DNA from: Desulfobacterales bacterium HSG16
GTDB lineage: Bacteria; Desulfobacterota; Desulfobacteria; Desulfobacterales; HSG16
Direction: 5' to 3'
NCBI GenBank assembly: GCA_030377965.1
Contig: JAUCGE010000017.1
Span: 1 to 40,747, forward strand
Length of the DNA: 40,747 nt
Below, piece by piece: positions 23,832-32,415 of this stretch. Made by a program: the position numbers and the translations under genes. Below the pieces are notes generated by a model, which did no database searches, was not told the origin of the DNA, and saw nothing but the letters and a program-made list of their open reading frames with translations. The first letter of the stretch is position 1; each line of letters opens with the position of its first letter.

Positions 23832-25607
23832 TCAGTACAGACCAAGCGCTCTTAAAGATTCCAAAGTAATTCCTCCTTCAGCAAGTCCTCTGCTGCTCTG
23901 GAATTCCTTGAGGGCACTTTTTGTATTACATCCGTAAACGCCATCAATTTCACCAGGATCGAATCCCTGGCCTTTCAGGGCTTCCTGAATCTGTTTGATT
24001 TTGTTTCTGGTCACCTGGACATCACATACAGCCTTTCGCCATACGATTTTGCTGTCACTGACCTTGACTTTTTTTGTAATGGTCTTGTATCTGGCAGGAA
24101 CAGGGGTGCGGTTGACCTGCGATTCCTTGACGATTTCCTTGACTCTTACAGTCTTGTATTTGGCAGGAATGGTAATCGATCTGGTCTTAGCAGCTTCTAC
24201 TATTATCCTCTTTTTTACTGATTTATATTCGGCAGGAATGGTAATCGATCTGGTCTTAGCAGGTTCTACCATTACCCTTTTTTTAATGGTTTTGTATTCT
24301 GCGGGGATCGTTATTTTTCTGGTCTTAGCAGGTTCTACCATTACCCTTTTTTTAATGGTTTTGTATTCTGCGGGGATCGTTATTTTTCTGGTCTTAGCAG
24401 GTTCTATCACGACTTTTTTTCTGACAGTTTTGTAAGCTGCCGGAATTGTGACTTTGCTGCTTGAAGCAGATTTGTCCAGAATCCTTTTTTTAATGGTTTT
24501 GTATTCTGCCGGAATTTTGACTTTTCGATCTTCTCCTGGAGTACGAACTGTTTTTGTGACAGTTTTATATTTTGCAGGAGTTTCTTCCAGACATAATGTC
24601 TCGCACTGGGTAAGACCTTTTGCTATGTCTTCAGGAGTGCATAGAGTCCATTTTTTTACCCACTTTGTGGAAGAGGGTTTGACCATAACTTTTTCCGTCA
24701 ATCTCTTGACTTTCGGTGCCGTTTTGACAATTTTATATGTAGCGGGTTTGACCATTACGGTTTCATTGACCCATTTGTATTTTGCAGGAGTGACCCTGAT
24801 ATCTTCCGATGCTTCCCTTTCAAGTATCTCTTGATCGCGCCATCCATATTTTGCAGGAATGACTTTGATATCTTCCGATGCCTCTTTTATAAGAACACTT
24901 TCCGTACGCCATTCATATTTTGCAGGAATTGTCTGTATTGTTTCAGAAGCTTCCTTGACCACAACACTTTCCGTACGCCATTCGTATTTTGCAGGAATTG
25001 TCTGTATTGTTTCAGAAACTTCCTTGACCACAACTCTTTCTTTGCCCCATTTGTACTTTGCAGGAATCGGTTCAATTTTTTCAGAAGCTTCTTGTGTAAG
25101 AACCTGTTGTGTGACCCATTTGTATTTTGCGGGAATGATATTGACTTTTTCAGTTGCCGCGCTGACCATAACACTTTCTGTAATGGTTTTATACTTAGCA
25201 GGGGCTACACACCGGGAATAACATTCACCTGGGAAGGCATCTGCCGGACGATTGTCCTCATCTGATTTAGCAACTGTTTTTTTCTCAACTATTACGGAAC
25301 TTGTCTTAGCTGTCTGAGATTTAGCTCTTCTGGCTTCCTGCTCGGCCCTTGCAGCTTTTGCCTCAGCATCTCTGACTGCTGCCTCAGCATCTCTGGCTTC
25401 CTTTGTCCGGGCTTCGATTCGAGCATCTTTTTCTTTCAGCGCATTTTCCAGGTCAAGAATTTTTTCCTGATATTGTTTACCACTGTCGATATCTGGTTCA
25501 TTTGTTTCACTTGGTGCGATCGGCTGGTTGGATGCACATCCGACTACTACAAGAAGGATAATCAGAAAACCGGGAACAATCTTGTTGAATAGCGATGTTT
25601 TTACCAT
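23832..25607 (-). CDS. Repeat lipoprotein with C-terminal peptidoglycan-binding domain
   Basis: An envelope protein of about 591 residues. It begins with a lipoprotein signal whose lipobox is VVVGC, so it should be lipid-anchored. A coiled-coil rich in E/A/R (about 50-105) follows, then a PGECYSRC cysteine pair and about 16 tandem units centred on PA(K/E)YK(T/W), with a usual period of 23 residues. The C-terminus is a PG_binding_1-type domain (IKQIQEALKGQGFDPGEIDG, then GCNTKSALKEFQ). The likely job is linking membrane to cell wall across a repeat stalk. AAGGAG precedes two adjacent ATGs; the second has the better spacing. The period-69 units in the middle are nearly identical in DNA, indicating recent expansion. 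Confidence 0.88.
   Translation of the reverse strand: MVKTSLFNKIVPGFLIILLVVVGCASNQPIAPSETNEPDIDSGKQYQEKILDLENALKEKDARIEARTKEARDAEAAVRDAEAKAARAEQEARRAKSQTAKTSSVIVEKKTVAKSDEDNRPADAFPGECYSRCVAPAKYKTITESVMVSAATEKVNIIPAKYKWVTQQVLTQEASEKIEPIPAKYKWGKERVVVKEVSETIQTIPAKYEWRTESVVVKEASETIQTIPAKYEWRTESVLIKEASEDIKVIPAKYGWRDQEILEREASEDIRVTPAKYKWVNETVMVKPATYKIVKTAPKVKRLTEKVMVKPSSTKWVKKWTLCTPEDIAKGLTQCETLCLEETPAKYKTVTKTVRTPGEDRKVKIPAEYKTIKKRILDKSASSSKVTIPAAYKTVRKKVVIEPAKTRKITIPAEYKTIKKRVMVEPAKTRKITIPAEYKTIKKRVMVEPAKTRSITIPAEYKSVKKRIIVEAAKTRSITIPAKYKTVRVKEIVKESQVNRTPVPARYKTITKKVKVSDSKIVWRKAVCDVQVTRNKIKQIQEALKGQGFDPGEIDGVYGCNTKSALKEFQSSRGLAEGGITLESLRALGLY
24063..25205 (-). repeat. Tandem repeat array (69-bp period) coding PAxY units
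   Basis: About 16 units, each with a Pro-Ala-x-Tyr core. The block at 24226-24432 has near-identical copies exactly 69 bases apart (for example GCGGGGATCG at 24301 and 24370). Units nearer the protein N-terminus are more diverged and have Trp after the core (KYKW/KYEW) instead of Thr. Confidence 0.9.
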
Positions 25608-25610
25608 CAT

Positions 25611-26053
25611 CTTTCTCCTTTCAATTCATAATTTTTCAAAGTGTAACTTTTTAGAGTCTAACGTAAGGGGACTTATATCTTTTTTTGCTTTAGCGTACAC
25701 CTCCTTTCTCTGGTTCCGGTTTCGAGTTAAATTTTAAAGTGACTTTTGCTGATAAGAAAAATGCCATTGTCAACGGGAATGTGGACGCAGTCCACTATTT
25801 TCAGTATTATTCATAAGCAAAAGCAAAATACTCAGGCATTTTATGTTCTGAAAATTTTAATTGCAATGAAAATCTTGATTTATTATTATTTCAGTGATGG
25901 ACATTTTTTAATGCTCACAAATTTTATATCTCAAAATGTGAGTTTTAAGGCATATGCCACAATTTTTTTTAATCCTCTGTGAAAATATTCTTGAAATAAA
26001 TACTCCGGCATAATATTGTGTCCGTTTGTGATGTGTACAAAAGAGGTGTAAGG
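25611..26053. other. Divergent intergenic region
   Basis: About 440 A/T-rich bases between the repeat lipoprotein (-) and the divergent kinase (+). A small perfect hairpin GTGGAC-GCA-GTCCAC lies at 25781-25795. Short open frames here have no family signature. Promoters for both genes must lie here but none was convincing. Confidence 0.45.
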
Positions 26054-28141
26054 ATGAAAGCAAAGAGTGTTCCCACTGTTGAGGAAGACAAAGCGGAAGG
26101 TATTGTCAGAAACAATATCGTGAAGCTCTTTCTGGATATTTTCAAGATTCAGAACGGAGTTCCTCGTGACACACCGGCAGGTTTTTCCCTGTTAAACCGG
26201 AGATCGGACGATATCGAACATGTGTATGAACTGAGAATCCGAAGGAATAAAAAGTGGGAGACCAGGCGGATGAGTGTTTCCAGGATCGGAGAGAGTTCGG
26301 GAACACGAACACGGAGCAGCAAAAGCGTTTGTTTCAAGGTTATCTTTGATGATCTGCTTGTTATCAAAATTCCGCCTGTTCCAATAAAGAGTTATAAAGA
26401 ATATATACAAAGCCTTTCTCTGGAAGGACGAATAGCTGTCAAACTTGATCCGAAAATCGAGTTTGTGGCACCTGGAGTGGCAGCGTTATTAAAAAGGATA
26501 CACCAGTTCGATAATGCAGATGAATATCCCCCGGGCATGCTTGAAAAAAGATATCTGTTCTGGCTCAAAAAAAATCCTCGTTTTCGTCAATACCTTAAAA
26601 TAGGGGGAGTATTTGTTTTTTTCATGGATCTTTCCAAATACTCTTTTTTATCCAATGTTGTGGAAACACTCCATGATCCGGCAATCATCCAAAAAAGAAT
26701 GCAGAAAGATATCCTTAATTCCCATGACTTCATATGGGATGTTCTTGGGTTTGAAGGCAAGTACGGATCAAATCATCTTTCAGTATGTTTCAGTCTGAAC
26801 AAGATTTTTTCCGAATTTGAAACCGATATTTCCAGACTGACCAAGCAGTATGAATCTTTACCAGCCATATCCATGTATCAGCGTCAAGATTGGTTTTTGA
26901 CTCACCTTGCAGGGAAATATCTCGATAAAAAAGATATTTCCATGAAACCCGATTTTATAGACAGTGTAAACAACATGCTCTGTGGGATTTTTGAGAAGAA
27001 TATAAAGGTCGTCAACTCCCACAGAACAGCTGTGACCGAATATATCCGGGAAACCACATTTTCCCGCAATAAGCCACTTATGGCAGGGCTTATCGCCAAT
27101 CTCCTTGATCTTATGGCCTGGTTAAAAGAAAGAGAAGTTTCAATAAGAGATTTAAAACCTGATAACCTGTTTGTGGTTGGGGATTCTGAAACGAACCCTC
27201 TTTTTCTGGCTTCTGTCAATGACTCTTCCCTTGGTCTGATAGATTTTGAAACAGCAGTCGACTGCAAATTATCTTTGAAAAAAACGGAGCTTTCTCAGCC
27301 CATGCTTGCTGGAACTCCAACCTATTCAACTCCATCCCATCTTTTTCCGAATGATCTGCTTAAAACTTTTTTTCCAGATCTCCCTCATCTTTTTTATCTT
27401 CAGGACTGGCAGGCTTCCATAGGCATGATCTATAATGTCGTAACCGGAGAATGTCTGTTTGAAAAGACCAGGAAAACCCTGCCTAAAATAAAAAAACTGG
27501 CACAGGAAGCATTTTTGAAAAAAAAACCTTTGTCCGACGTTTTTATTCGCGGCAGCAGGCTGTTCTGGTCTTATGCAGCCGTTGAACTTACCGAAAAACT
27601 GAAACAAAATCGGAAAAATTTGAAATCAGTGGAAGTCCACATTCCTGAGAATGCAAGAAAAATGTTTTTGCATGCCATGTCTGTACAGATTAAAAAAACA
27701 GCTGGCACTTTGAAAAAATATGTTATTTCCCAAGTTATTTTTAACAGCAGTAAAAATCGGAAAAATCTCATTCAATGTCCTGTTGAAAATATTCGCAAAT
27801 ACCGGAAAAAATGGGAAGAGGGCAGGAATAAGGCAAAGACACCAGCAGATGTTCAAAGGCAGATAGTGAAGTTCTTGAAAAATCTGGAATGGTTAAAAGC
27901 CAGAATTGAAGAAGAGCAATCCGTTCTTGCCAGATTGCGCCAGACTGACTTGAGCATGACAGCTTACGACCTGCTCCAGCTTATTTTTCAAATAGTTTTC
28001 AAGGCCATGTACAAGGAAAAATGGGGAAGGCTGCCCGAGGTTGACGAGAAAATTCTGCCAGACGGATTTGAAGATGACGAAGATGGAGAGGCTACTATAC
28101 TGTTCGAGGCCACTATTGCATATGAGACCACAGAGATATGA
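26054..28141 (+). CDS. Divergent Ser/Thr protein kinase-like protein
   Basis: A 695-residue cytoplasmic protein. The catalytic loop is IRDLKPDNLFVVGD (about residues 361-374; HRD becomes IRD, with Asp, Lys and Asn kept). The metal-binding motif is GLIDFETAVD (DFG becomes DFE), and the APE region is GTPTYSTPSHLF. A candidate ATP-site lysine lies in LLVIKIPP (about 105), preceded by GESSGT instead of a usual glycine loop. An inserted region of about 250 residues separates the lobes, and the C-terminal 150 residues are helical and lysine-rich, ending in an acidic tail. Catalysis is plausible but not certain. The ATG at 26054 has GAGG upstream; an in-frame GTG at 26018 has none. The last codons lie in a 16-bp tandem array that contains the stop. 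Confidence 0.75.
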   Translation: MKAKSVPTVEEDKAEGIVRNNIVKLFLDIFKIQNGVPRDTPAGFSLLNRRSDDIEHVYELRIRRNKKWETRRMSVSRIGESSGTRTRSSKSVCFKVIFDDLLVIKIPPVPIKSYKEYIQSLSLEGRIAVKLDPKIEFVAPGVAALLKRIHQFDNADEYPPGMLEKRYLFWLKKNPRFRQYLKIGGVFVFFMDLSKYSFLSNVVETLHDPAIIQKRMQKDILNSHDFIWDVLGFEGKYGSNHLSVCFSLNKIFSEFETDISRLTKQYESLPAISMYQRQDWFLTHLAGKYLDKKDISMKPDFIDSVNNMLCGIFEKNIKVVNSHRTAVTEYIRETTFSRNKPLMAGLIANLLDLMAWLKEREVSIRDLKPDNLFVVGDSETNPLFLASVNDSSLGLIDFETAVDCKLSLKKTELSQPMLAGTPTYSTPSHLFPNDLLKTFFPDLPHLFYLQDWQASIGMIYNVVTGECLFEKTRKTLPKIKKLAQEAFLKKKPLSDVFIRGSRLFWSYAAVELTEKLKQNRKNLKSVEVHIPENARKMFLHAMSVQIKKTAGTLKKYVISQVIFNSSKNRKNLIQCPVENIRKYRKKWEEGRNKAKTPADVQRQIVKFLKNLEWLKARIEEEQSVLARLRQTDLSMTAYDLLQLIFQIVFKAMYKEKWGRLPEVDEKILPDGFEDDEDGEATILFEATIAYETTEI

Positions 28142-28246
28142 GACCACAGAGATATGAGACCACAGAGATATGAGACCACAGAGATATGAGACCACAGAGA
28201 TATGAGACCACAGAGATATGAGACCACAGAGATATGAGACCACAGG
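28121..28246. repeat. 16-bp tandem array across the kinase stop codon
   Basis: Eight head-to-tail copies of TATGAGACCACAGAGA start at 28121 and recur every 16 bases; the last copy is partial. Copies appear identical. The first copy codes for the final YETTE of the kinase, and the stop at 28139-28141 falls in the second. Because 16 is not a multiple of three, unit changes downstream are silent. A perfect hairpin CACAGGCT-GAT-AGCCTGTG (28241-28259) follows directly; it lacks a T tract. Confidence 0.97.
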
Positions 28247-28259
28247 CTGATAGCCTGTG

Positions 28260-28647
28260 TAAAGGTTTTGTCACATCTTATTGCAGGGCTGGCATGTTTT
28301 TTACACCCACCACATCCTCACAATTTTAAAATATCGGATGGATTGAGCCAATGGTATTGATGCTCAGTAAGCTTGATTTTTTACATGTTTGACAATTATA
28401 TGAAACAGTATTAGCTTTGCATCTGTGATCATTTTTCATCAGGATTGGACTTTTGTACGGGGCAGCCCTCAACCCGGTTGCAGACCAGAGCCAGGCGACT
28501 GACTGAGTATAACCTGTTTTGTTCAATCTGTCTTTGTTTGACTTGAGATATCAAGGTTTTTAAAACTTCAGATGTCTTATGTAAAGAAAAGTGATGTACT
28601 TCAATGGCTGTCTTTTGTTTTTTAATTTGTTTTGCGAGGTAAATTTT
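28260..28647. other. Intergenic region, no gene supported
   Basis: About 390 bases between the tandem array and the zinc-ribbon gene. A 66-codon open frame exists on the minus strand with a TTG start, but it has no ribosome site or recognisable family, so I leave it out. Confidence 0.4.
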
Positions 28648-28896
28648 ATGCCGATTTATGAATTTAAATGTTCAAAATGTGAAGAATTTTTCGAGCTGCT
28701 TTTTATAAGCGGAAGCGATGACGCTGACATGAAATGTCCCAAGTGCGATTCAGAAGCATTTGAGCGTGTATTGAGTTCCACGAATTATGCTATGGGAGCT
28801 GCTTCAGGGAATGGACAGAGTTCAGGCGCGAGTACACAGACAAGAAAATGTTCAGGAGGTTCATGTACGACCTATAATATCCCTGGCCCGGATTAA
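28648..28896 (+). CDS. FmdB family zinc-ribbon protein
   Basis: An 82-residue small regulatory-type protein of the FmdB/CxxC_CxxC_SSSS family. It begins MPIYEFKCSKCEEFFELL and has the second cysteine pair in MKCPKCDSEAFERVLS, which together form one zinc ribbon. A Ser/Gly-rich tail carries two more cysteines (RKCSGGSCTTY). Length and start agree with the family, and GAGGT lies eight bases before the ATG. Family members are common and poorly characterised; the founding FmdB was proposed as a regulator of formamidase/amidase genes. It stands alone here. Confidence 0.92.
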   Translation: MPIYEFKCSKCEEFFELLFISGSDDADMKCPKCDSEAFERVLSSTNYAMGAASGNGQSSGASTQTRKCSGGSCTTYNIPGPD

Positions 28897-28913
28897 ACTT
28901 TATCTGGTTTAAA

Positions 28914-29043
28914 TTATGCACGGGAACACCGTCTATACTTTAATGCTGGAACGCCATAACTGGTGGGCAGGGCTTCGCTTTTGCCCACCTGCGTCATGTG
29001 GCGGCATTCTATGAACGTTTCAAAATTTTTGCACAGGTACTTT
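28914..29043. repeat. Palindromic intergenic element
   Basis: A strong hairpin GGTGGGCA (28962-28969) / TGCCCACC (28982-28989) is nested between AATGC (28942) and GCATT (29004-29008). The block is bordered by ATGCACGGGAAC on the left and TTGCACAGGTAC on the right. The same GGTGGG..CCCACC hairpin recurs at 34787-34812, and the TGCACAGGTAC border recurs at 9550. It looks like a small dispersed repeat family. Confidence 0.6.
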
Positions 29044-29931
29044 TTAGCAGTAAGCTGATATCGCCGGGAATGAGCTGAGGTTCATATCTTACAGATCAAG
29101 TTTGCAAGGTACTTATCTTATGTGGGGACTGTTATGTCGCATATGAAACAATTTCAGATAAACTCCCTGATGCTTCAACTTTTGTGATCAATTCGCGGAA
29201 CCGATCATAATTTTTTGTCATAAAAATCTTCTATCATTTTTTCAAAGCCAATTTTTTCAAAAGATTTGGCATGACTCCTGTTTCAAAAATATTGCAAGAG
29301 ACTTATCCGATTGCAAGAGACTTATCCGATTGCAAGAGACTTGATACAGTCGCCATCATGCAGTTGAACTCCTCTCCGTTTTCTCATTTTTCGAAAGTTT
29401 TACGCCTCGCCCTTTCTGTATAACGCATTGAAATAGCAAGCCATAGGATGTTTTATACTTTAAATTACATCACAAATCACAGGACATTTTTATACGTTAA
29501 ATCGTATCATAAAGCATTGCCTGGGCAGGTATATTCTGACTCATTGGAGAAAGTGAAATATGACATAACATCGTTTTCAATATGCTTTTTTACAGAGAAA
29601 ACAATAGAAGTTTTTTCAATCCGATAATTTATTTTACATTATTATTAAAAAAAGTTCTCATAACGATTGCCTTTCTGTCAAACTTTTGCTATACTATTTT
29701 TTATGTGCATCAAGGTACCTTTGATCTAAAGACTCAGGGGATTGTGGTGGAGCTTATAAGCTACCACAGAATATGAAGATATTTTTCAGGATTTGGAATT
29801 GATGACGCATTTATATGCCCGAATCCGGCGGTTTGTGTTTAAACCTCTCTGAATGGTAGGAGAAGCGATACAAAATTGCAAAAAAGGTTGAACAAAATGG
29901 CCAGTATGTTCATTGTTACCGGGAAGACAGC
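29044..29931. other. Long intergenic region with decayed sequence and small repeats
   Basis: Nearly 900 bases with no gene I can support. On the minus strand, around 29145-29270, two short open stretches (HAKSFEKIGFEKMIEDFYDKK then stop, in one frame; MTKNYDRFRELITKVEASG in another) look like remnants of a small coding region. A 19-bp tandem repeat lies at 29291-29342, an imperfect direct repeat of about 32 bases at 29445 and 29481, and a palindrome AGCTTATAAGCT with outer GTGG/CCAC at 29744-29766. A 64-codon plus-strand frame at 29582 has no ribosome site. Confidence 0.5.
29291..29342. repeat. 19-bp tandem repeat, 2.7 copies
   Basis: ATTGCAAGAGACTTATCCG occurs at 29291 and 29310, then a 14-base partial copy starts at 29329. 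Copies are identical where they overlap. No spacers are present, so it is not a CRISPR. Confidence 0.95.
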
Positions 29932-30657
29932 ATGAGGATCGCTGTCATTTCAGATATTCATGGGAATCTGGATGCCTTGATGCAGGTAATCCATGACATA
30001 GATCGCTCCGATATAGATGCCACTATCTGTCTTGGCGACAGTATCGGATATGGCCCGGAACCGAATGAGGTATTGCAATTGTTGATATCGAGAAAAATTC
30101 CATCCGTATCAGGGAATCATGAAATGGTGGTGGAATACCCGGATAAACTGAATCAATTTAATCCCGAGGCGCGGAGGTCTTTTGAAATCACTATCAATAT
30201 GCTTTCAGAAGAAACTCTTTGTTTCATAAGAGATATGGAGCGATTTCTAATCTTTTACGGGTGCAGATTCGTTCATGGATTTCCACCGGAATCGGTGTCC
30301 ACATATTTATTTCAGATGACAAAAAATGATATAAGGAGGGTTCTCACACAGACAAAAGAACGGCTTTGCTTTGTAGGTCATACTCATGAGTTGGAATTTA
30401 TCGGATCTGATGGCAGACATCTCATTCATCTGCGTCCTGGAAAAGGGATTATACAGCTTTTAAAATATAACAAATACATAATGAGCGCGGGCAGCGTTGG
30501 ACAGCCGAGAGATGACGATAATTCCGCCAAGTATCTGATATTTGACTCAACTGAAGATACTATTGAGATAAGGTATATTCCATATGACATTGAGCAGGTC
30601 GTCAAAAAGATAATTGCGGCAGGCCTTCCCAGGTCTAATGCGGACAGGCTTCGATAA
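29932..30657 (+). CDS. Metallophosphoesterase (YfcE/MJ0936-like)
   Basis: A 241-residue calcineurin-like phosphoesterase with all metal-binding motifs: VISDIHGNLDAL (D8, H10), CLGDSIGYGPEP, SGNHEMVV and FVGHTHELEF. This subgroup of small bacterial enzymes hydrolyses phosphodiesters or phosphomonoesters using two divalent metals; the physiological substrate cannot be told. The closing SAGSVGQPRDDDN is typical of the group. The start ATG follows a GGGAAGA stretch of modest ribosome-site quality. It precedes the H1-like gene by 45 bases and probably shares its transcript. Confidence 0.9.
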   Translation: MRIAVISDIHGNLDALMQVIHDIDRSDIDATICLGDSIGYGPEPNEVLQLLISRKIPSVSGNHEMVVEYPDKLNQFNPEARRSFEITINMLSEETLCFIRDMERFLIFYGCRFVHGFPPESVSTYLFQMTKNDIRRVLTQTKERLCFVGHTHELEFIGSDGRHLIHLRPGKGIIQLLKYNKYIMSAGSVGQPRDDDNSAKYLIFDSTEDTIEIRYIPYDIEQVVKKIIAAGLPRSNADRLR

Positions 30658-30702
30658 AAAATAATTGTTATACAAACCAAATAAAACAAGGAGGGTATTT
30701 TA

Positions 30703-31365
30703 ATGGGCAATCTGAATCAGGATCTGGCAAACATGATTTTAAATCTCAAGGCGCTCACCGCCAGCGTTGAAAGCCTTATCGGAAACATTGAAGAGAACCC
30801 GGCTATCGCCGACACCACACTTGAAGATGCAAAGCCTAAAGCAGCAGCAAAACCTAAAGCAGCAAAACGTAAGGCAGCAAAGCGTAAGGCAGCAAAGCCC
30901 AAAGCAGCAGCTAAGCCTAAAGCAGCAGCAAAGCCAAAAGTAACAGCAAAACCCAAAGTAACAGCAAAACCCAAAGCAGCAGCAAAGCCCAAAGTAACAG
31001 CAAAACCCAAAGCAGCAGCAAAGCCCAAAGTAACAGCAAAACCCAAAGTAACAGCAAAACCAAAAGCAGCAGCAAAGCCAAAAGCAGCAGCAAAGCCCAA
31101 AGCAGCAGCAAAGCCCAAAGCAGCAGCAGCAGCAAAGCCTAAAGCAGCAGCAAAGCCCAAAGCAGCGAAAGCTTCTTCCAGGAAGTCCAAAGAGTCTGCC
31201 AAATCAGATCGAAAAGCTGTTTTAAGGACTATCAAAAATATGAGGAAAAAAGGTGCTAGTTTTGAAAAAATAGCCAACCATCTTGAATCAAAGGGTATTC
31301 CAACATTTTCCGGGAAGGGGCAGTGGCGCAAACAGACTATTCATAAATTGTGTAAAGTTATGTAA
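30703..31365 (+). CDS. Histone H1-like Lys/Ala/Pro protein with recombinase-type C-terminus
   Basis: A 220-residue basic protein in three parts. Residues 1-40 form an amphipathic helix (DLANMILNLKALTASVESLIG). Residues 44-160 are tandem units of AAKPKA and TAKPKV, like bacterial histone H1-type DNA-condensing tails. Residues 165-220 (TIKNMRKKGASFEKIANHL, then GIPTFSGKGQWRKQTIHKL) match the helical motif found in the recombinase domain of serine recombinases, with GIPT...GxGxW...T. GGAGGG lies seven bases upstream. DNA binding is likely from charge and the C-terminal motif; a catalytic recombinase domain is absent. It lies 21 bases before a methyltransferase gene. Confidence 0.85.
   Translation: MGNLNQDLANMILNLKALTASVESLIGNIEENPAIADTTLEDAKPKAAAKPKAAKRKAAKRKAAKPKAAAKPKAAAKPKVTAKPKVTAKPKAAAKPKVTAKPKAAAKPKVTAKPKVTAKPKAAAKPKAAAKPKAAAKPKAAAAAKPKAAAKPKAAKASSRKSKESAKSDRKAVLRTIKNMRKKGASFEKIANHLESKGIPTFSGKGQWRKQTIHKLCKVM
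30833..31170 (+). repeat. 15-bp in-frame tandem repeat coding (A/T)AKP K(A/V) units
   Basis: About 20 units built on AAGCCCAAAGCAGCA with variants (AAACCCAAAGTAACA). KPKAAA and KPKVTA types alternate in blocks, suggesting slippage or recombination within the gene. One GCA triplet expansion is seen near 31120. Confidence 0.95.
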
Positions 31366-31386
31366 TCTGGTCAAAGGGGAAGGCAT

Positions 31387-32382
31387 ATGAATCAAGTAAA
31401 AATACATCCGGGATATTTGATGGAGATGTCAGGCAGCTTCTGGAAAACCTGTACCCTTCATGCTGGCGTAAAACTTGATGTGTTCACGGTCATCGGAAGA
31501 AAAAAGATGAGTGCGGACTCGGTCGCCGACTTGACAGATACCAATGAGGATGGAATGACGAGATTGCTTGATGCCCTGTCATCCATGCAGCTATTGAAAA
31601 AGGAAGATGGTCTTTATTCCAATGTTTCCGGAGGGTTCGATTTTCTTTCAAAAGATTCTCCTGGATATATCGGTTATATGATCATGCATCATCAGGATAT
31701 TTTTTCACATTGGGGGCATCTTGATGAGGCTGTTAAATCAGGGAAAAATGTCCGGGAAGAACCTGTATGGGAAGATGATCGGAAGCGTGAGAATTTTTTA
31801 ATGGGTATGTTCAATATTGCTTCGGCAGTAGCACCCGCCGTGGCAGATGCTTTCGACCTTTCAAATGAGACCCGTCTTCTGGACCTGGGAGGAGGTCCTG
31901 GAACCTATGCCATCCATTTTTGCAGGAAAAATCCCCAATTAAATGCCGTAGTCTATGATCTTCCCGGAACGAAGCCTTTTGCTGAAAAAACCATAGAACG
32001 TTTTTCCATGTCAGACAGAATAAAATTTGTCGAGGGCGATTTTGTGACAGATGATATAGAAGGAACCTATGATGCCGCCTGGCTTTCACATATTCTGCAT
32101 AGCTCTAAGCTAACACAATGTATTGAAATCATTCGCAAGGCAGTATCTGCTCTCAAACCGGGTGGTATCATAGGTATTCATGAATTTATCTTAAAAAATC
32201 GGATGGACGGTCCTGAATTCTGTGCTTTGTTTTCGCTTAACATGCTGGTGGGAACCGAGTCAGGACGGGCATATTCGGAAAAACAGATAGTGGGTATGCT
32301 GGATGAGTGCGGTGTCAAAAATATCGAACGGATCGATTTTTCCGGAGTGAACGATTCAGGCATAATCTGTGGGAGGACTTGA
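31387..32382 (+). CDS. SAM-dependent O-methyltransferase-like protein
   Basis: A 331-residue protein with the two-domain layout of the O-methyltransferase family 2 (acetylserotonin/hydroxyneurosporene type). The N-terminal winged-helix dimerisation domain has CTLHAGVKLDVFTVIG, then MTRLLDALSSMQLLKKEDGLYS. The Rossmann domain has motif I LLDLGGGPGTYAIHF (about residues 159-173), VYDLPGTKPFA, FVEGDFVTDD and ALKPGGIIGIHEF. The acceptor substrate is unknown. AAGGGGAAGG lies just before the ATG. The gene is last of a three-gene plus-strand cluster and ends ten bases from the convergent DHH gene. Confidence 0.88.
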   Translation: MNQVKIHPGYLMEMSGSFWKTCTLHAGVKLDVFTVIGRKKMSADSVADLTDTNEDGMTRLLDALSSMQLLKKEDGLYSNVSGGFDFLSKDSPGYIGYMIMHHQDIFSHWGHLDEAVKSGKNVREEPVWEDDRKRENFLMGMFNIASAVAPAVADAFDLSNETRLLDLGGGPGTYAIHFCRKNPQLNAVVYDLPGTKPFAEKTIERFSMSDRIKFVEGDFVTDDIEGTYDAAWLSHILHSSKLTQCIEIIRKAVSALKPGGIIGIHEFILKNRMDGPEFCALFSLNMLVGTESGRAYSEKQIVGMLDECGVKNIERIDFSGVNDSGIICGRT

Positions 32383-32385
32383 TCG

Positions 32386-32415
32386 AACGATTTCATGAAT
32401 CAGAATCGTTTTTTT
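32386..32415 (+). terminator. Terminator after the methyltransferase, inside the DHH gene's 3' end
   Basis: A 7-bp stem AACGATT / AATCGTT is followed by a run of T residues. The stem is A/T-rich, so modest in strength. It overlaps the last codons of the convergent minus-strand DHH gene. Confidence 0.6.

Noticed and set aside
28121-28246. Tandem array considered as CRISPR
   Set aside because: Units are directly adjacent with no spacers and no cas genes are present.
28241-28259. Perfect hairpin after the kinase as a Rho-independent terminator
   Set aside because: The 8-bp stem is strong but no T tract follows directly on either strand.
28326-28526. 66-codon open frame on the minus strand
   Set aside because: TTG start, no ribosome site, no recognisable family; more likely non-coding or an old repeat.
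29582-29776. 64-codon open frame on the plus strand
   Set aside because: No Shine-Dalgarno, A/T-driven composition and no family signature.
30717-31331. Long Ala/Phe/Leu-rich open frame on the minus strand
   Set aside because: It is the antisense shadow of the Lys/Ala/Pro repeats of the H1-like gene.
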